The notes beneath the pieces are model-generated. The model was not told the origin of the DNA. It ran no database searches and worked only from the letters and a program-made list of their open reading frames with translations. Positions 29,153 to 37,793 of a stretch of DNA of 64,000 nucleotides are shown here, piece after piece; position 1 is the stretch's first letter; each line of letters opens with the position of its first letter. Where the stretch lies: the NCBI GenBank assembly GCA_021732085.1, contig JAKFVQ010000017.1:149727-213726 (forward strand), in the 5' to 3' direction. The translations under genes were made by a program, and so were the position numbers. Origin of the DNA: Candidatus Obscuribacterales bacterium (GTDB taxonomy: Bacteria; Cyanobacteriota; Vampirovibrionia; Obscuribacterales; Obscuribacteraceae).

Positions 29153-32100
29153 ATGGCGCAACTTAAGGTATTCCACAAGGGTCTCATTCTCGTCGGTGTC
29201 CCCCTGTTAATCGAACTTTTGATGATTGGCAGCTTATGGCTGTTACTGATCCAATCAGACAAGGAAAAGGCTACCGAAGCCGTCTATAGACGATACGCCG
29301 CCCTTAATGCAAGACTGATGACAGCTTGTTCCGAAGCGCCTTACATGCTTTTCGCCTCGATTCAGTATCAGTCTGACAAGCTCTTCAGCAACTATGAGCG
29401 CAAGATGCAAGAGATCCACGATTGTGGAGACGAACTCACAGAATTAGTCGACAAGCATCCTGATTTAGACATCGGCGGCGGCAAGATGATGAAAGCCAAC
29501 ATCGATCGCATGCTGAAAATGATGGGCGACATTGCTGAGGCCAAGAAAGGTTCTAACCTACTAGATCTATTGAGATCAGCACCAGAGCTTAAACAAGAGT
29601 TCGACAACAACAAAGACATCACAACACAAAAGCTGGCAGACCTCGTTGATCAAGGGGAGAAACAGACTCTTGAAACACAAAACCGACAGCAAAACATTCG
29701 CAACTTCCAAGCGATAATAATTGGAGCTGGGGTTCTGCTGAACCTGAGCGTTGGAATAGGTTTGGCGATTTTCTACAAGCGTGAGATTCTCGATCGCTTG
29801 AAACGGATAACAAACAATACAGTCGCGCTGTCGAAAGGGAAGCGCCTGAGCTGGGAGCTTGGTGGCAATGACGAAATTGCCTCCCTGGACCAGGCATTCC
29901 ACTCAATGCACAAACAGTTGATGGCATCATCTGAGCGGGAAAGAGCATTATTCAATAATGCAAGCGATGTTATCTGCGTACTTGATGCCAACAATCGATT
30001 CAGTAAAGTGAATCCGATATCGCTTCAATACTGGGGCTATGACCCAGCTGAATTGATCGGTTCTCCGCTATCCGACCTGGTTTTTCCAGCAGATCAAACG
30101 AACACAGAAGATCTGATTATGAATGCGAAATTGTCGAAGGAACCAGTTACTTTCGAGAATCGGCTGAGAACGCGCAGAGGCAAAACCATCGATGTATTGT
30201 GGTCCGCTTACTGGTCAGAAAGCGAACAAAGCTTATTTTGTATAGTCCATGACATGTCAGAAATCAAACAAGTAGAACAAGTTAGAAAACAGTTTCTTTC
30301 GATGATCAGCTCAGACCTGAAGACTCCGCTTAGCTCGATATCAGCATCTGTTTCTCAATTAGTTTCCGACCTGAAGGAAGCGATGCCGCAAATGGCGGTC
30401 GAGAAATTGGACATGGCAAAAAAGAATGTGCAGCGTTTGCTCGGTCTGGTCAATGACCTGCTGCAAATTACAGAGATGGATTCAGGCAACCTGGAAATCA
30501 AGAAAGAAACCGGCAGCATAGATGAAATTCTACGCCGCTCGATTCAAGACGTTGAAGCAATCGCTGACAAGCAAAAAGTGAAAGTACAGGTAATCCCCGT
30601 TGAAGGAATTTGGTACGTCGATCCGAATCGGATCATGCAAGTTCTGGTCAATTTACTATCCAATGCGATCAAGTTTTCACCAGCAGATGGCGTCGTCACC
30701 TTGCTTGCCGAAAGACAAGGGGACTACATACTCTGCAAGGTGATCGACCAGGGGCGAGGCGTTCCGGAGACACATAAAAAAGCAATCTTCGAAAAATTCA
30801 AACAAGTCGAAGCTGCAGATGGAAAGAGAAAATCCGGTACCGGCTTAGGTCTGCCAATCTGTAAGCAAATTGTCGAAGAACATGGCGGAATGATCGGCGT
30901 AGACAGTGTCGAAGGAAAAGGAAGCACATTCTGGTTCCGTGTTCCAGTTGATGAAACTGTGAGCATGCGGATCCGCGCGCAGACAAAGGCGTCGCAGGCG
31001 GCGGAACTTGCAGCTAAGCAAAGAGCAGATGCGATGGCGAAGGTTAAGCAGCAAGAGCAACAAGTCCCCGCGCATAAACGCAAACCGAAGGGCGGCAGCA
31101 AAGTTAAACTTGCATGGAAAGGCGCCATCCTCATCGGAGTACCAATTCTATTTGAATTAGTTTTCGTAGGCGCTCTTGCCAATGTTCTTATGCAGGTGGA
31201 CAAAGAAAGGCAAATTGAATTACACAACCGCATCATCGCATTCGATGCAACTAAACTTATGAACGTGTTTTTTAAATCTGCCATTGTCATGGCCAGCGCT
31301 AGAACGGCAGACGGTTGGAGAACATTCGAAGCTGCTTTTGAAGAAGCGGACAAAATTCGAGGCGAACTGCGAAATCTTGTAAGTGATGATCCTGAATCGC
31401 TTGAACACTTCAACAAGATGGAAGAATCAGCTACAAAATTGACGCGCTTCTACGAGAAGGCAAAAGAAGTTATGGGATCGGGCAGACGCGTACGCGTCGA
31501 CCGCATGGGTGAAGCATTCAGTGGTAAAGACAAGCTCGTGCCTATTGTGATTAGCGTTGCACACCGCTTGCAAGTTGTAGTCGATGATGCTGAAGCGAAA
31601 GAATTCGATAGCCCTTCCAAGCAAAAGCAACTGCGCGCGATCCAAGCACAAGTATTGCTAGCTGGTTTGGCCGCCAACATTCTTATCTCACTATTGCTTA
31701 CTGTATTCTTCACTAGGGACGTCACGTCTCGTCTGACTGTCCTGGCAGACAATGCAGATCGATTAGCCAAAGACAAAGAGCTTAATCCACAGATCGCAGG
31801 CAGCGATGAGATCGCGCAGCTCGACCGCATCTTCCACATCACAGCAACGGCTTTAGCTGAAGCTCGTCAAAAGGAGCGAGCTGTTTTCGACAATTCGCAA
31901 GACGTCATTTGCGCGCTCAGCGGAAATGGTCAGTTTACCAGTCTCAATCCTGCCTGCGAAAAAGTCTGGGGATTTGAGCGCGACCAATTGATGAATAAAC
32001 CGTTTCTCGACATCATCCATCCTAACGATCAAGAATCAACAGCAAAAGTGCTTGCCGCAGACTTTGGCGATCAAAATCGCATTGAATTTGAGAACCGCGT

Positions 32101-32929
32101 CGTAAAGAAAGATGGAAGCTTCATGAACGTGCTCTGGTCAGCATCCAGGCAAAAAGGGCAAGATGCAACTTACTGTATTGCTCACGACATTACAAATAGG
32201 AAAGAACTGGAGCAGTTGAAACAAGAGTTTCTTGCTATGGTTAGCCACGATTTGCGCACACCACTGACTTCAATTACCGGTATCACAAAATTGATTATTG
32301 CCGGTGCCTTCGGAAAAGTCGAAGACAAGCCGATGGGAGTTCTGAAAAACATCACGAGAAATGGTGACAAGCTTTTGGAGCTCATCAATGACTTACTCGA
32401 TATTGAGAAACTGGAATCCGGTCATATGCAATTAGTGCTGGAGCCCGTGAAGCTGAAAGATATCGTTGAGAAATCGATTAGTGCAGGCGGAGAGGCAGCT
32501 CGTGTGCGCATGGAATTTCATGGAAATAACCCGGATATCGAAGTAATTTCCGACAAGGACCGCCTGATTCAAGCGCTCGGGAATATTGTTTCGCATGCGC
32601 TCACCCGGTCTGCAGAAGGCACACAAGTGCGTTTTCTTTGCCGAAACACTGAAGATGCTATCGAATTCCAAATTATCGATACAGCAGCGGCTCTGTCTGA
32701 GAGATCCAGAAACCAGCTATTTAGCAGGTTCAAGGATATGAGCGCCCTGCAAGATGCCTCAGCGGAGGAGCGCCTCGGCACCGGACTGGCCCTTCCTATT
32801 GCAAGCAAAATAATCGAAAGTCACGGCGGCAGCATCAACATACTCCCAAACGGACCGAGTGGAAACATCTACTTTGTGCGCGTGCCGTTGGATCCAAAGG
32901 CTGTCCCAGCAGTCGCAGCAAAAACTTAA
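29153..32929 (+). CDS. second tandem sensor histidine kinase with complementary half-active modules
   Basis: 1258 residues from the ATG at 29153, preceded by GGGAGGAAGC; this start aligns with the paralogue at 9.7 kb. Same layout: two TM-sensor-TM-HAMP-PAS-HisKA-HATPase modules. Module 1 has Ser387 in place of the acceptor His (MISSDLKTPL) but an intact ATP site (N-box Asn504, G1 DQGRG, G2 GTGLGLPI). Module 2 has the acceptor His1032 (MVSHDLRTPL), a degenerate N-box (NIVSHALTRS, Asn replaced by His) and a G1 box with both Gly changed to Ala (DTAAALS); the G2 remnant GTGLALPI is better kept than in the paralogue. No response regulator is adjacent. PAS and four-helix sensors suggest membrane and cytoplasmic signal input. 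Confidence 0.93.
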   Translation: MAQLKVFHKGLILVGVPLLIELLMIGSLWLLLIQSDKEKATEAVYRRYAALNARLMTACSEAPYMLFASIQYQSDKLFSNYERKMQEIHDCGDELTELVDKHPDLDIGGGKMMKANIDRMLKMMGDIAEAKKGSNLLDLLRSAPELKQEFDNNKDITTQKLADLVDQGEKQTLETQNRQQNIRNFQAIIIGAGVLLNLSVGIGLAIFYKREILDRLKRITNNTVALSKGKRLSWELGGNDEIASLDQAFHSMHKQLMASSERERALFNNASDVICVLDANNRFSKVNPISLQYWGYDPAELIGSPLSDLVFPADQTNTEDLIMNAKLSKEPVTFENRLRTRRGKTIDVLWSAYWSESEQSLFCIVHDMSEIKQVEQVRKQFLSMISSDLKTPLSSISASVSQLVSDLKEAMPQMAVEKLDMAKKNVQRLLGLVNDLLQITEMDSGNLEIKKETGSIDEILRRSIQDVEAIADKQKVKVQVIPVEGIWYVDPNRIMQVLVNLLSNAIKFSPADGVVTLLAERQGDYILCKVIDQGRGVPETHKKAIFEKFKQVEAADGKRKSGTGLGLPICKQIVEEHGGMIGVDSVEGKGSTFWFRVPVDETVSMRIRAQTKASQAAELAAKQRADAMAKVKQQEQQVPAHKRKPKGGSKVKLAWKGAILIGVPILFELVFVGALANVLMQVDKERQIELHNRIIAFDATKLMNVFFKSAIVMASARTADGWRTFEAAFEEADKIRGELRNLVSDDPESLEHFNKMEESATKLTRFYEKAKEVMGSGRRVRVDRMGEAFSGKDKLVPIVISVAHRLQVVVDDAEAKEFDSPSKQKQLRAIQAQVLLAGLAANILISLLLTVFFTRDVTSRLTVLADNADRLAKDKELNPQIAGSDEIAQLDRIFHITATALAEARQKERAVFDNSQDVICALSGNGQFTSLNPACEKVWGFERDQLMNKPFLDIIHPNDQESTAKVLAADFGDQNRIEFENRVVKKDGSFMNVLWSASRQKGQDATYCIAHDITNRKELEQLKQEFLAMVSHDLRTPLTSITGITKLIIAGAFGKVEDKPMGVLKNITRNGDKLLELINDLLDIEKLESGHMQLVLEPVKLKDIVEKSISAGGEAARVRMEFHGNNPDIEVISDKDRLIQALGNIVSHALTRSAEGTQVRFLCRNTEDAIEFQIIDTAAALSERSRNQLFSRFKDMSALQDASAEERLGTGLALPIASKIIESHGGSINILPNGPSGNIYFVRVPLDPKAVPAVAAKT

Positions 32930-33019
32930 GCGGATTTTCTGCATATCCTCACAAGTCCCCTACACTTATCTTGTATCTTGAATTTCTGTAGTACTTATTA
33001 TCTCAACTGGCGGTAAATC

Positions 33020-33331
33020 ATGGACAACGATGCGGCAATGAACAGCAACAAGAAGCGGATTCGCAAACCATTGCCGAAGAAAGCTAGCCTCACTGAAAGC
33101 GCTTGGAGCCTGAGAGGCGGCAATGGCGGTAATGGTGGCAATGGTGGACTGTTCTGGGGCAACGGCGGCGATGGCGGTGCTGGTGCTGCCGGTGGAGCAG
33201 GTGGAAATGGCGGCATTGGCGGGACCGGCGGAAATGGCGGTATCATCATCGGAAATGGCGGCAATGGGGGAAGCGGTGGCGTGGGCGGCGCCGGTGGAAA
33301 CGGTGGAAACGGTGGACTCTTCATCCATTAA
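33020..33331 (+). CDS. glycine-rich GGN-repeat mini-protein
   Basis: 103 residues. A basic N-terminus (NKKRIRKPLPKKAS) is followed by about 65 residues of GGNGG, GGDGG, GGAGG and GGTGG units interrupted by LFW, III and LFIH. The composition recalls PE_PGRS-like or polyglycine-helix proteins, but no signal peptide is seen. ATG 33020 has a GGCGGT upstream. The minus strand of the same stretch is open only because the repeat codes for Pro-rich frames; the plus frame has the start, stop and downstream terminator. Function unknown. Confidence 0.55.
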   Translation: MDNDAAMNSNKKRIRKPLPKKASLTESAWSLRGGNGGNGGNGGLFWGNGGDGGAGAAGGAGGNGGIGGTGGNGGIIIGNGGNGGSGGVGGAGGNGGNGGLFIH

Positions 33332-33379
33332 TCATAAGGACCGTTTGCCTACCTAGATAGCGATCTGAAAAGCAAAACA

Positions 33380-33416
33380 AAAACAGCAAGGCATTTTTCG
33401 GGTGCCTTGCTGTTTT
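33380..33416. terminator. bidirectional intrinsic terminator
   Basis: A perfect 14-bp stem (33380-33393 with 33403-33416, loop 33394-33402) with A-rich 5' and T-rich 3' arms lies between two convergent genes. It can serve both strands. Confidence 0.85.
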
Positions 33417-33436
33417 GATATATCTACGAGAATAAT

Positions 33437-34546
33437 TTAGCGTCTGCGCCCGCCGCCGCCACCTTCACGGCGACCACCGCCCTCAGCGCGCCGTCCACCA
33501 CCATCGCCGCCGCCCGCTCCGTCGCCATCGCGACGGCGACCGTTTCCATCACCGTCTCCACGACGTTCACCATCTCCACGACGAGCGCCATCATCGCCAG
33601 CGGTCATTCCAGCACCGTCACCATCGCCACCACGTCGTCGGCGACCGTTATTTCCGTCTCCGGAGGCGTCCCCGTCGCCACCTCTTCGTCGGCGGCCATT
33701 GCCATCACCGGCGCCACCATCTCCATTGCTGCCATCACCACGTCCTAATCGACCGGCTCCATCGCCATTATTGTCAGCGCCGTTCAGTTGGCGTCGATCT
33801 GCACCGGCATCTTGTCCGGCGGCGCCATCATTGCGGCGGCGACGCCTTCCTTCTCCATCACCATCTACATTGGCTGCGTTCACATTAGCTGCGTTCACGT
33901 TAGCTGCGTTCACATTAGTACGGCGGTTCATATCGTTGTAGTTGGTCTGAGAATTCCACTCATTATTGACGTTGTTCAACTCAGTGGTGTGATTTACCGT
34001 CACCTGATTGCCGCCGGCATTGTGATAGTAATAGCCACCGGCAGGATTACGATACATCGGAGTGCCATAGGGCATTCCGTAATAATTAGGTTGGGCAAGG
34101 CTCGTACCAATCGCCGCGCCGGTAGCTGCGGCTACTCCAGTCATCAAAGCCGATCCGCCGCCGCCACCGCCACTCGATCCGCTGTTGCCGGATCCACTAG
34201 ATCCACTTTGCTGCTGCTGTTGAGTATTGACTTGATTTGCTACCCATTGAAGCTGATCATGGCTAACTGCAACAGGTTTACCGTTGACATCAATGTACCA
34301 AAAGTTGTTGTTCGTATCTCTGTAAACTGCAATTTGGGTCGCATTTGGAGCAATGTTCAAACCAGGAACATAAACAGGATTACCAGACTTCGACACGATG
34401 TACTGCTTTCCATCAGGTTGTCGAACAACTTGATAAAGAGTCATCGTGACATTGGGGTTGTTTTGCGCGGAGGATTCAACCCAAAACTGCGGCGCCGCCA
34501 AGAGCATTGTCAAGCCCAAGGTCAAAATCGTTCGCTTATTCAACAT
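33437..34546 (-). CDS. secreted Gly/Asp/Arg-rich low-complexity protein
   Basis: 369 residues with a signal peptide (residues 1-27). Residues 30-110 form an ordinary globular-looking segment (TLYQVVRQPDGKQYIVSKSG, then FWYIDVNGKPVAV). A Gln run, a Gly/Ser linker, a Tyr-rich segment (YYGMPYGTPMYRNPAGGYYY), three tandem NAANV units and a long tail of DGDG and GRRRRGGDGD repeats with RGG ends follow. The tail would be disordered and strongly charged; a surface, adhesive or polyanion-binding role is possible but unproved. It converges with the glycine-rich gene across a shared terminator. Confidence 0.6.
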   Translation of the reverse strand: MLNKRTILTLGLTMLLAAPQFWVESSAQNNPNVTMTLYQVVRQPDGKQYIVSKSGNPVYVPGLNIAPNATQIAVYRDTNNNFWYIDVNGKPVAVSHDQLQWVANQVNTQQQQQSGSSGSGNSGSSGGGGGGSALMTGVAAATGAAIGTSLAQPNYYGMPYGTPMYRNPAGGYYYHNAGGNQVTVNHTTELNNVNNEWNSQTNYNDMNRRTNVNAANVNAANVNAANVDGDGEGRRRRRNDGAAGQDAGADRRQLNGADNNGDGAGRLGRGDGSNGDGGAGDGNGRRRRGGDGDASGDGNNGRRRRGGDGDGAGMTAGDDGARRGDGERRGDGDGNGRRRDGDGAGGGDGGGRRAEGGGRREGGGGGRRR

Positions 34547-34694
34547 AAAGCCACTCCTATAAAGGCACTTCCAGAGCGATCGGAAAGGGAAAGTATATCA
34601 TTTATATAGATTTCCAAGTGCTGACTATCGGGCAATCGTTTCATCAGTTAAATATGTTGACAGCCTCTTACAATGGCAGCTCAGAAAGCTTGTG

Positions 34695-34700
34695 TATAAT
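34695..34700 (+). promoter_or_regulatory. -10 element of the tRNA-Thr promoter
   Basis: A consensus TATAAT ends 10 bases before the tRNA. A TTGACA at 34657 is too far away (32-base gap) to be its -35 partner. Confidence 0.55.
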
Positions 34701-34710
34701 GGTTAGCCTT

Positions 34711-34782
<72 letters not shown>

Positions 34783-35438
34783 ATTTTTTCGGAAGTCGAG
34801 GAAACTTGCTGGTACCACGATAGTACCTCGTCACAGAGAAATCTCTGTTAGCGAAGGGAAAGCGTGGTGATCTTTGCAACTGCCAGGTCGTAAGGAACAT
34901 CCAGAGAAGAAGCACTTTTCGAGAAACGGAACGTGCTTCTTCTCTGGATGCAATACTTGCAGCTGATACTACGGGCGATGGCAGCCTGAAACCAGGTGGA
35001 AATGCTTATGGCTCTGCGTGTCGAACGAGTATAAGGCCAAGGCATAGCCGTCTATAATGCCTGTAGCTCCTATTTTACAGAGTGTTTTAAATATTACGAC
35101 ATCTCATAAAACACCAAACCACGACCAGCCTTCCCAAATTGTACGGCGTTTGCTTACCTGCCATGAGATACCGAAACGATGCGACGTGCGAATGAATTTT
35201 AGGCTCAGTCAAGAAAGGACGGGCGACCACTGGCACATGAACATTTGCACTTGATGGCGAATTTGTGTGCGCCGGCAGAGCTGCTCGGGAATTCTAGTCC
35301 AAATGATAGCATAGTAATTGCAACCACGAATCCAAAACACTTTCACCGATTTGTTCCTGCAAATACCTGGCAAAACATTTAGCACATTACGCGTGCAGGC
35401 TACCAGCGCCGTAATTTTTCTATCAAAGTGGACAACAA
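34783..35438. other. 656-bp gene-free stretch with palindromes
   Basis: No convincing gene. Short open frames on both strands have no ribosome site or recognisable product. The left half holds three consecutive inverted repeats: GGTAC/GTACC (34811-34827), ACAGAGA/TCTCTGT (34833-34848) and the 18-bp hairpin listed separately. The right half (about 35000-35438) shows nothing I can name. Confidence 0.6.
34898..34950. repeat. perfect 18-bp inverted repeat
   Basis: The left arm (34898-34915) and right arm (34933-34950) are perfect complements around a 17-base loop. There is no T-run on either side, so it is not an ordinary terminator. It could be a small structured RNA, a protein site or a remnant element. 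Confidence 0.8.
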
Positions 35439-36626
35439 GTGGGTATGAAGAGAAAAGTTGGTCTACTAAGGGAATCAGTGGTGATAGCTCTGGAAAACAT
35501 TCTTGAGGAATCCGTTAAAAAAGGAGCCGGGTATGTTTATCTGAAGGTGGGAATTCCCCCAATGTTTCGGGTAGCTGAGCGCCTGCATGTTTCGGAGTTC
35601 GATCCAATAAGTAAACTCGAGATTGAAGAGCTAGTGAAATCCCTATTGGGGGAGCCACAACTAGCAATATTGGAAGCCAACTGCCAAATTGCGATTAGAT
35701 ACTCAATACAGAGCGTGGGTGCTTTTCACGTATGCATTTCAATGGCAGATGGTACATATTGCCTTGCAGTTAGGCATGTTCCATTTCAGATCCCTGACGT
35801 TAAAGACCTGCACTTACCAACCGCCTGCGAAAAAGATCTACTGAATAGAAATAAGGGACTCATTCTTGTAACGGGACCTGCACGTTCTGGTAAATCAACA
35901 ACTCTGGCAGCGTTTATAGAATGGATAAATCGAAATCGGTCGGAGCATATTATTGCTATAGAAAAACAGACTGAATATGTTCACAGACATAGAAAATCTA
36001 TTGTGAGCCATTTTGAGTTAGGTGAGCATGAAAGTTACGCATCTGCAATCAGGCGAGCACGGGGGCAATCTCCGGACGTTATTCAACTTGGCTCTATCGA
36101 AAACGCGGAAGACGTTGCAGAAGCTATATTGGCTGCAGAATCGGGAACCCTTGTGTTTGCATCTATGATTACTCCGAGTTCTGCAGTCCAAACAATTGAC
36201 CGAGTCTTAGGTGCGCTTTCAGACGCGAACAAACTACAATTTCGAGTGCGATTGTCCAATTGCCTTCTCGCTGTCCTAAGTCAAATTCTTGTGCCAAGAG
36301 CAGAAATCGCGTTGGACCAGGAAATTCAACCTTTCTTGCAAAGACAAGTTGCAGCTTGTGAGCTCCTAATCAATACTCCAGCTATCGCAAACCTTGTAAG
36401 AGAAGAAAAAACGGCTCAGCTTTATTCCGCAATTCAAATGGGCGCGAATGTAGGTATGGAAACTCTAGAGAGTGCATTGGCACAACTCGTACAGTCAGGA
36501 CTAGTCAATCGACAAGATGCCGTATCTAGAACTCTACGCCCGGATGATTTCAGTCGCTTCTTCGGACCAAGAGGACCAGACAATGATCCTCCCCCGGGAG
36601 TTGCAGCGTTAAAACGCCCCTCCTAA
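35439..36626 (+). CDS. degenerate PilT-like (type II/IV secretion) ATPase
   Basis: 395 residues with the PilT layout: a PAS-like N-domain (about 10-115) and a RecA-like domain from about 135. Walker A is kept as GPARSGKSTT (Lys152). The other boxes are altered: the Asp box reads AIEKQTEYVH (Lys176 for Asp), Walker B reads DVIQLGSIEN with Ser219 where PilT has the catalytic Glu (GEMRD), and the His box reads FASMITPSS with Ile244 for His. It should bind nucleotide but is unlikely to hydrolyse it normally. GTG 35439 or ATG 35445 are both possible starts and neither has a strong ribosome site. No pilus genes are adjacent. The frame is intact. Confidence 0.8.
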   Translation: MGMKRKVGLLRESVVIALENILEESVKKGAGYVYLKVGIPPMFRVAERLHVSEFDPISKLEIEELVKSLLGEPQLAILEANCQIAIRYSIQSVGAFHVCISMADGTYCLAVRHVPFQIPDVKDLHLPTACEKDLLNRNKGLILVTGPARSGKSTTLAAFIEWINRNRSEHIIAIEKQTEYVHRHRKSIVSHFELGEHESYASAIRRARGQSPDVIQLGSIENAEDVAEAILAAESGTLVFASMITPSSAVQTIDRVLGALSDANKLQFRVRLSNCLLAVLSQILVPRAEIALDQEIQPFLQRQVAACELLINTPAIANLVREEKTAQLYSAIQMGANVGMETLESALAQLVQSGLVNRQDAVSRTLRPDDFSRFFGPRGPDNDPPPGVAALKRPS

Positions 36627-36694
36627 TCGGTTTACACAATTGGCCCTCAAGCTATTGAATTTTTCACTTATCAACAGCGGATTGGAAACACAGA

Positions 36695-37149
36695 ATGCTC
36701 AAGGAGAATAACAAAGTTACATTTTCGTTGCTCGTACTTTTGACGGCTATGAGTCCGGTAGCGGTTAGCACGGCTTCTTGGGCATCATAAGCGCAAGCGA
36801 GGGGCATGTTAGATTTGACAATGCACAATCACCCGAAACTGCCAATATTTCAATCGAATGGGTAGAAGACAAAGAAAAGATGGACCATTCTTTTGCAGCA
36901 GGAACTACAGGTATTGCGACGAACTCGCAAGGGCAGCGCCGACACAATCTAAAGCTCCTGGCGCCGACCAAGAGTCATCCGATGTCGAGCCAAGATCTTT
37001 ATGAGGTCATTCTCCACGAATTTGGTCACGCTCTTGGACTTTCGCACAGCTCATCGCCCTCGGACATAATGTATTATTCCTCTACACATTCAGGTCCCAG
37101 TACGCTTTCTGAAAATGACAAGAAACGTATAAACGAACTCTATAAATAA
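36695..37149 (+). pseudogene. broken matrixin-like secreted metalloprotease
   Basis: The ATG at 36695 starts a signal peptide (FSLLVLLTAMSPVAVSTASW) that stops at TAA 36788-36790. In another frame, open from 36769, runs the C-terminal part of a zinc protease: ANISIEW, AAGTTG, the zinc motif HEFGHALGLSH and the Met-turn SDIMYY, ending at 37149. The N-terminal part of the catalytic domain that matrixins have before the first strands is missing. The simplest reading is an internal deletion with frameshift that fused the signal region to a half domain out of frame. A TTG at 36778 could still give a 123-residue cytoplasmic remnant. Confidence 0.7.
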
Positions 37150-37180
37150 GAACGCGAGCTTTTCAAACAAATGAAAAATA

Positions 37181-37738
37181 TTAGTATTCGCCCCAGAGCG
37201 TAGGTCTTAAAACGCCCGCAAAGAAACAGACTGGATCGAACACAAGCGAAACGACGTCATTTAATCCATGAAAAATAGAAGATCCTGGCGAAAGCACAGA
37301 TCCTGTCAGTGAAGAAAATATTGCAAGCGGAATAATATGCAGCGGTCCAAGACTCATGCCGATAAGCAATCCAAATACTACAGTTGGAGCGGTTTTTGCA
37401 CCCAAACTTCGACTCAAATGTTGAGCCAACCATCGGCCGGCGTAAATTCCCATGAAGAAACAAATGAAGCAACTAATGTATGGAATTGCCATCAAGGGGA
37501 TCAACCATCCTGCAATCAACCCGACTAGAAATGATGCACCGAATGCTTTGACTACGATCGCGACCGGGCTTTGCGGCGGCTTACTATTTGCGCCGACACA
37601 AGTTTTGCATCGAAATCCAACTGGACACTGAACTAAACAGTTACTGCATATCGGAGCATCACATTCTGAGCAAGTCAGTCGTGAATCTTCATGAGAACAT
37701 TTCTTTGACATACGGGGACCGCTCAAAATCTTTGACAT
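37181..37738 (-). CDS. membrane protein with N-terminal B-box-like zinc ribbon
   Basis: 185 residues. The N-terminus has a Cys/His cluster (C.HEDSRLTC..CDAPIC..CLVQCPVGFRC..C) typical of B-box-type or related zinc-binding modules seen at the start of bacterial rhomboid or membrane proteins. Three to four TM helices fill the rest (residues about 60-185). No catalytic motif of a rhomboid protease is visible. An internal ATG at 37711 is an equally possible start. It lies 55 bp after the CULT gene on the same strand. Confidence 0.6.
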   Translation of the reverse strand: MSKILSGPRMSKKCSHEDSRLTCSECDAPICSNCLVQCPVGFRCKTCVGANSKPPQSPVAIVVKAFGASFLVGLIAGWLIPLMAIPYISCFICFFMGIYAGRWLAQHLSRSLGAKTAPTVVFGLLIGMSLGPLHIIPLAIFSSLTGSVLSPGSSIFHGLNDVVSLVFDPVCFFAGVLRPTLWGEY

Positions 37739-37793
37739 AAGTATTATAAGGCAATCTCAAAGATAAAGCTGAAACACTATTGGATAGCCAGGT

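Noticed and set aside
30724..31416. Minus-strand open frame of 230 codons
   Set aside because: It is antisense to the second histidine kinase, with Ser/Leu-rich shadow composition.
32966..33328. Minus-strand Pro-rich and Ala/Thr-rich open frames
   Set aside because: They are the complement of the GGN repeat; the plus frame has the sensible start, stop and terminator.
33788..34609. Plus-strand open frame of 273 codons
   Set aside because: It is antisense to the signal-peptide-bearing RGG-rich gene, and its odd Ile/Ser/Val composition follows from that gene's repeats.
34657..34662. TTGACA as -35 of the tRNA promoter
   Set aside because: It lies 32 bases from the TATAAT, far from the usual 16-18.
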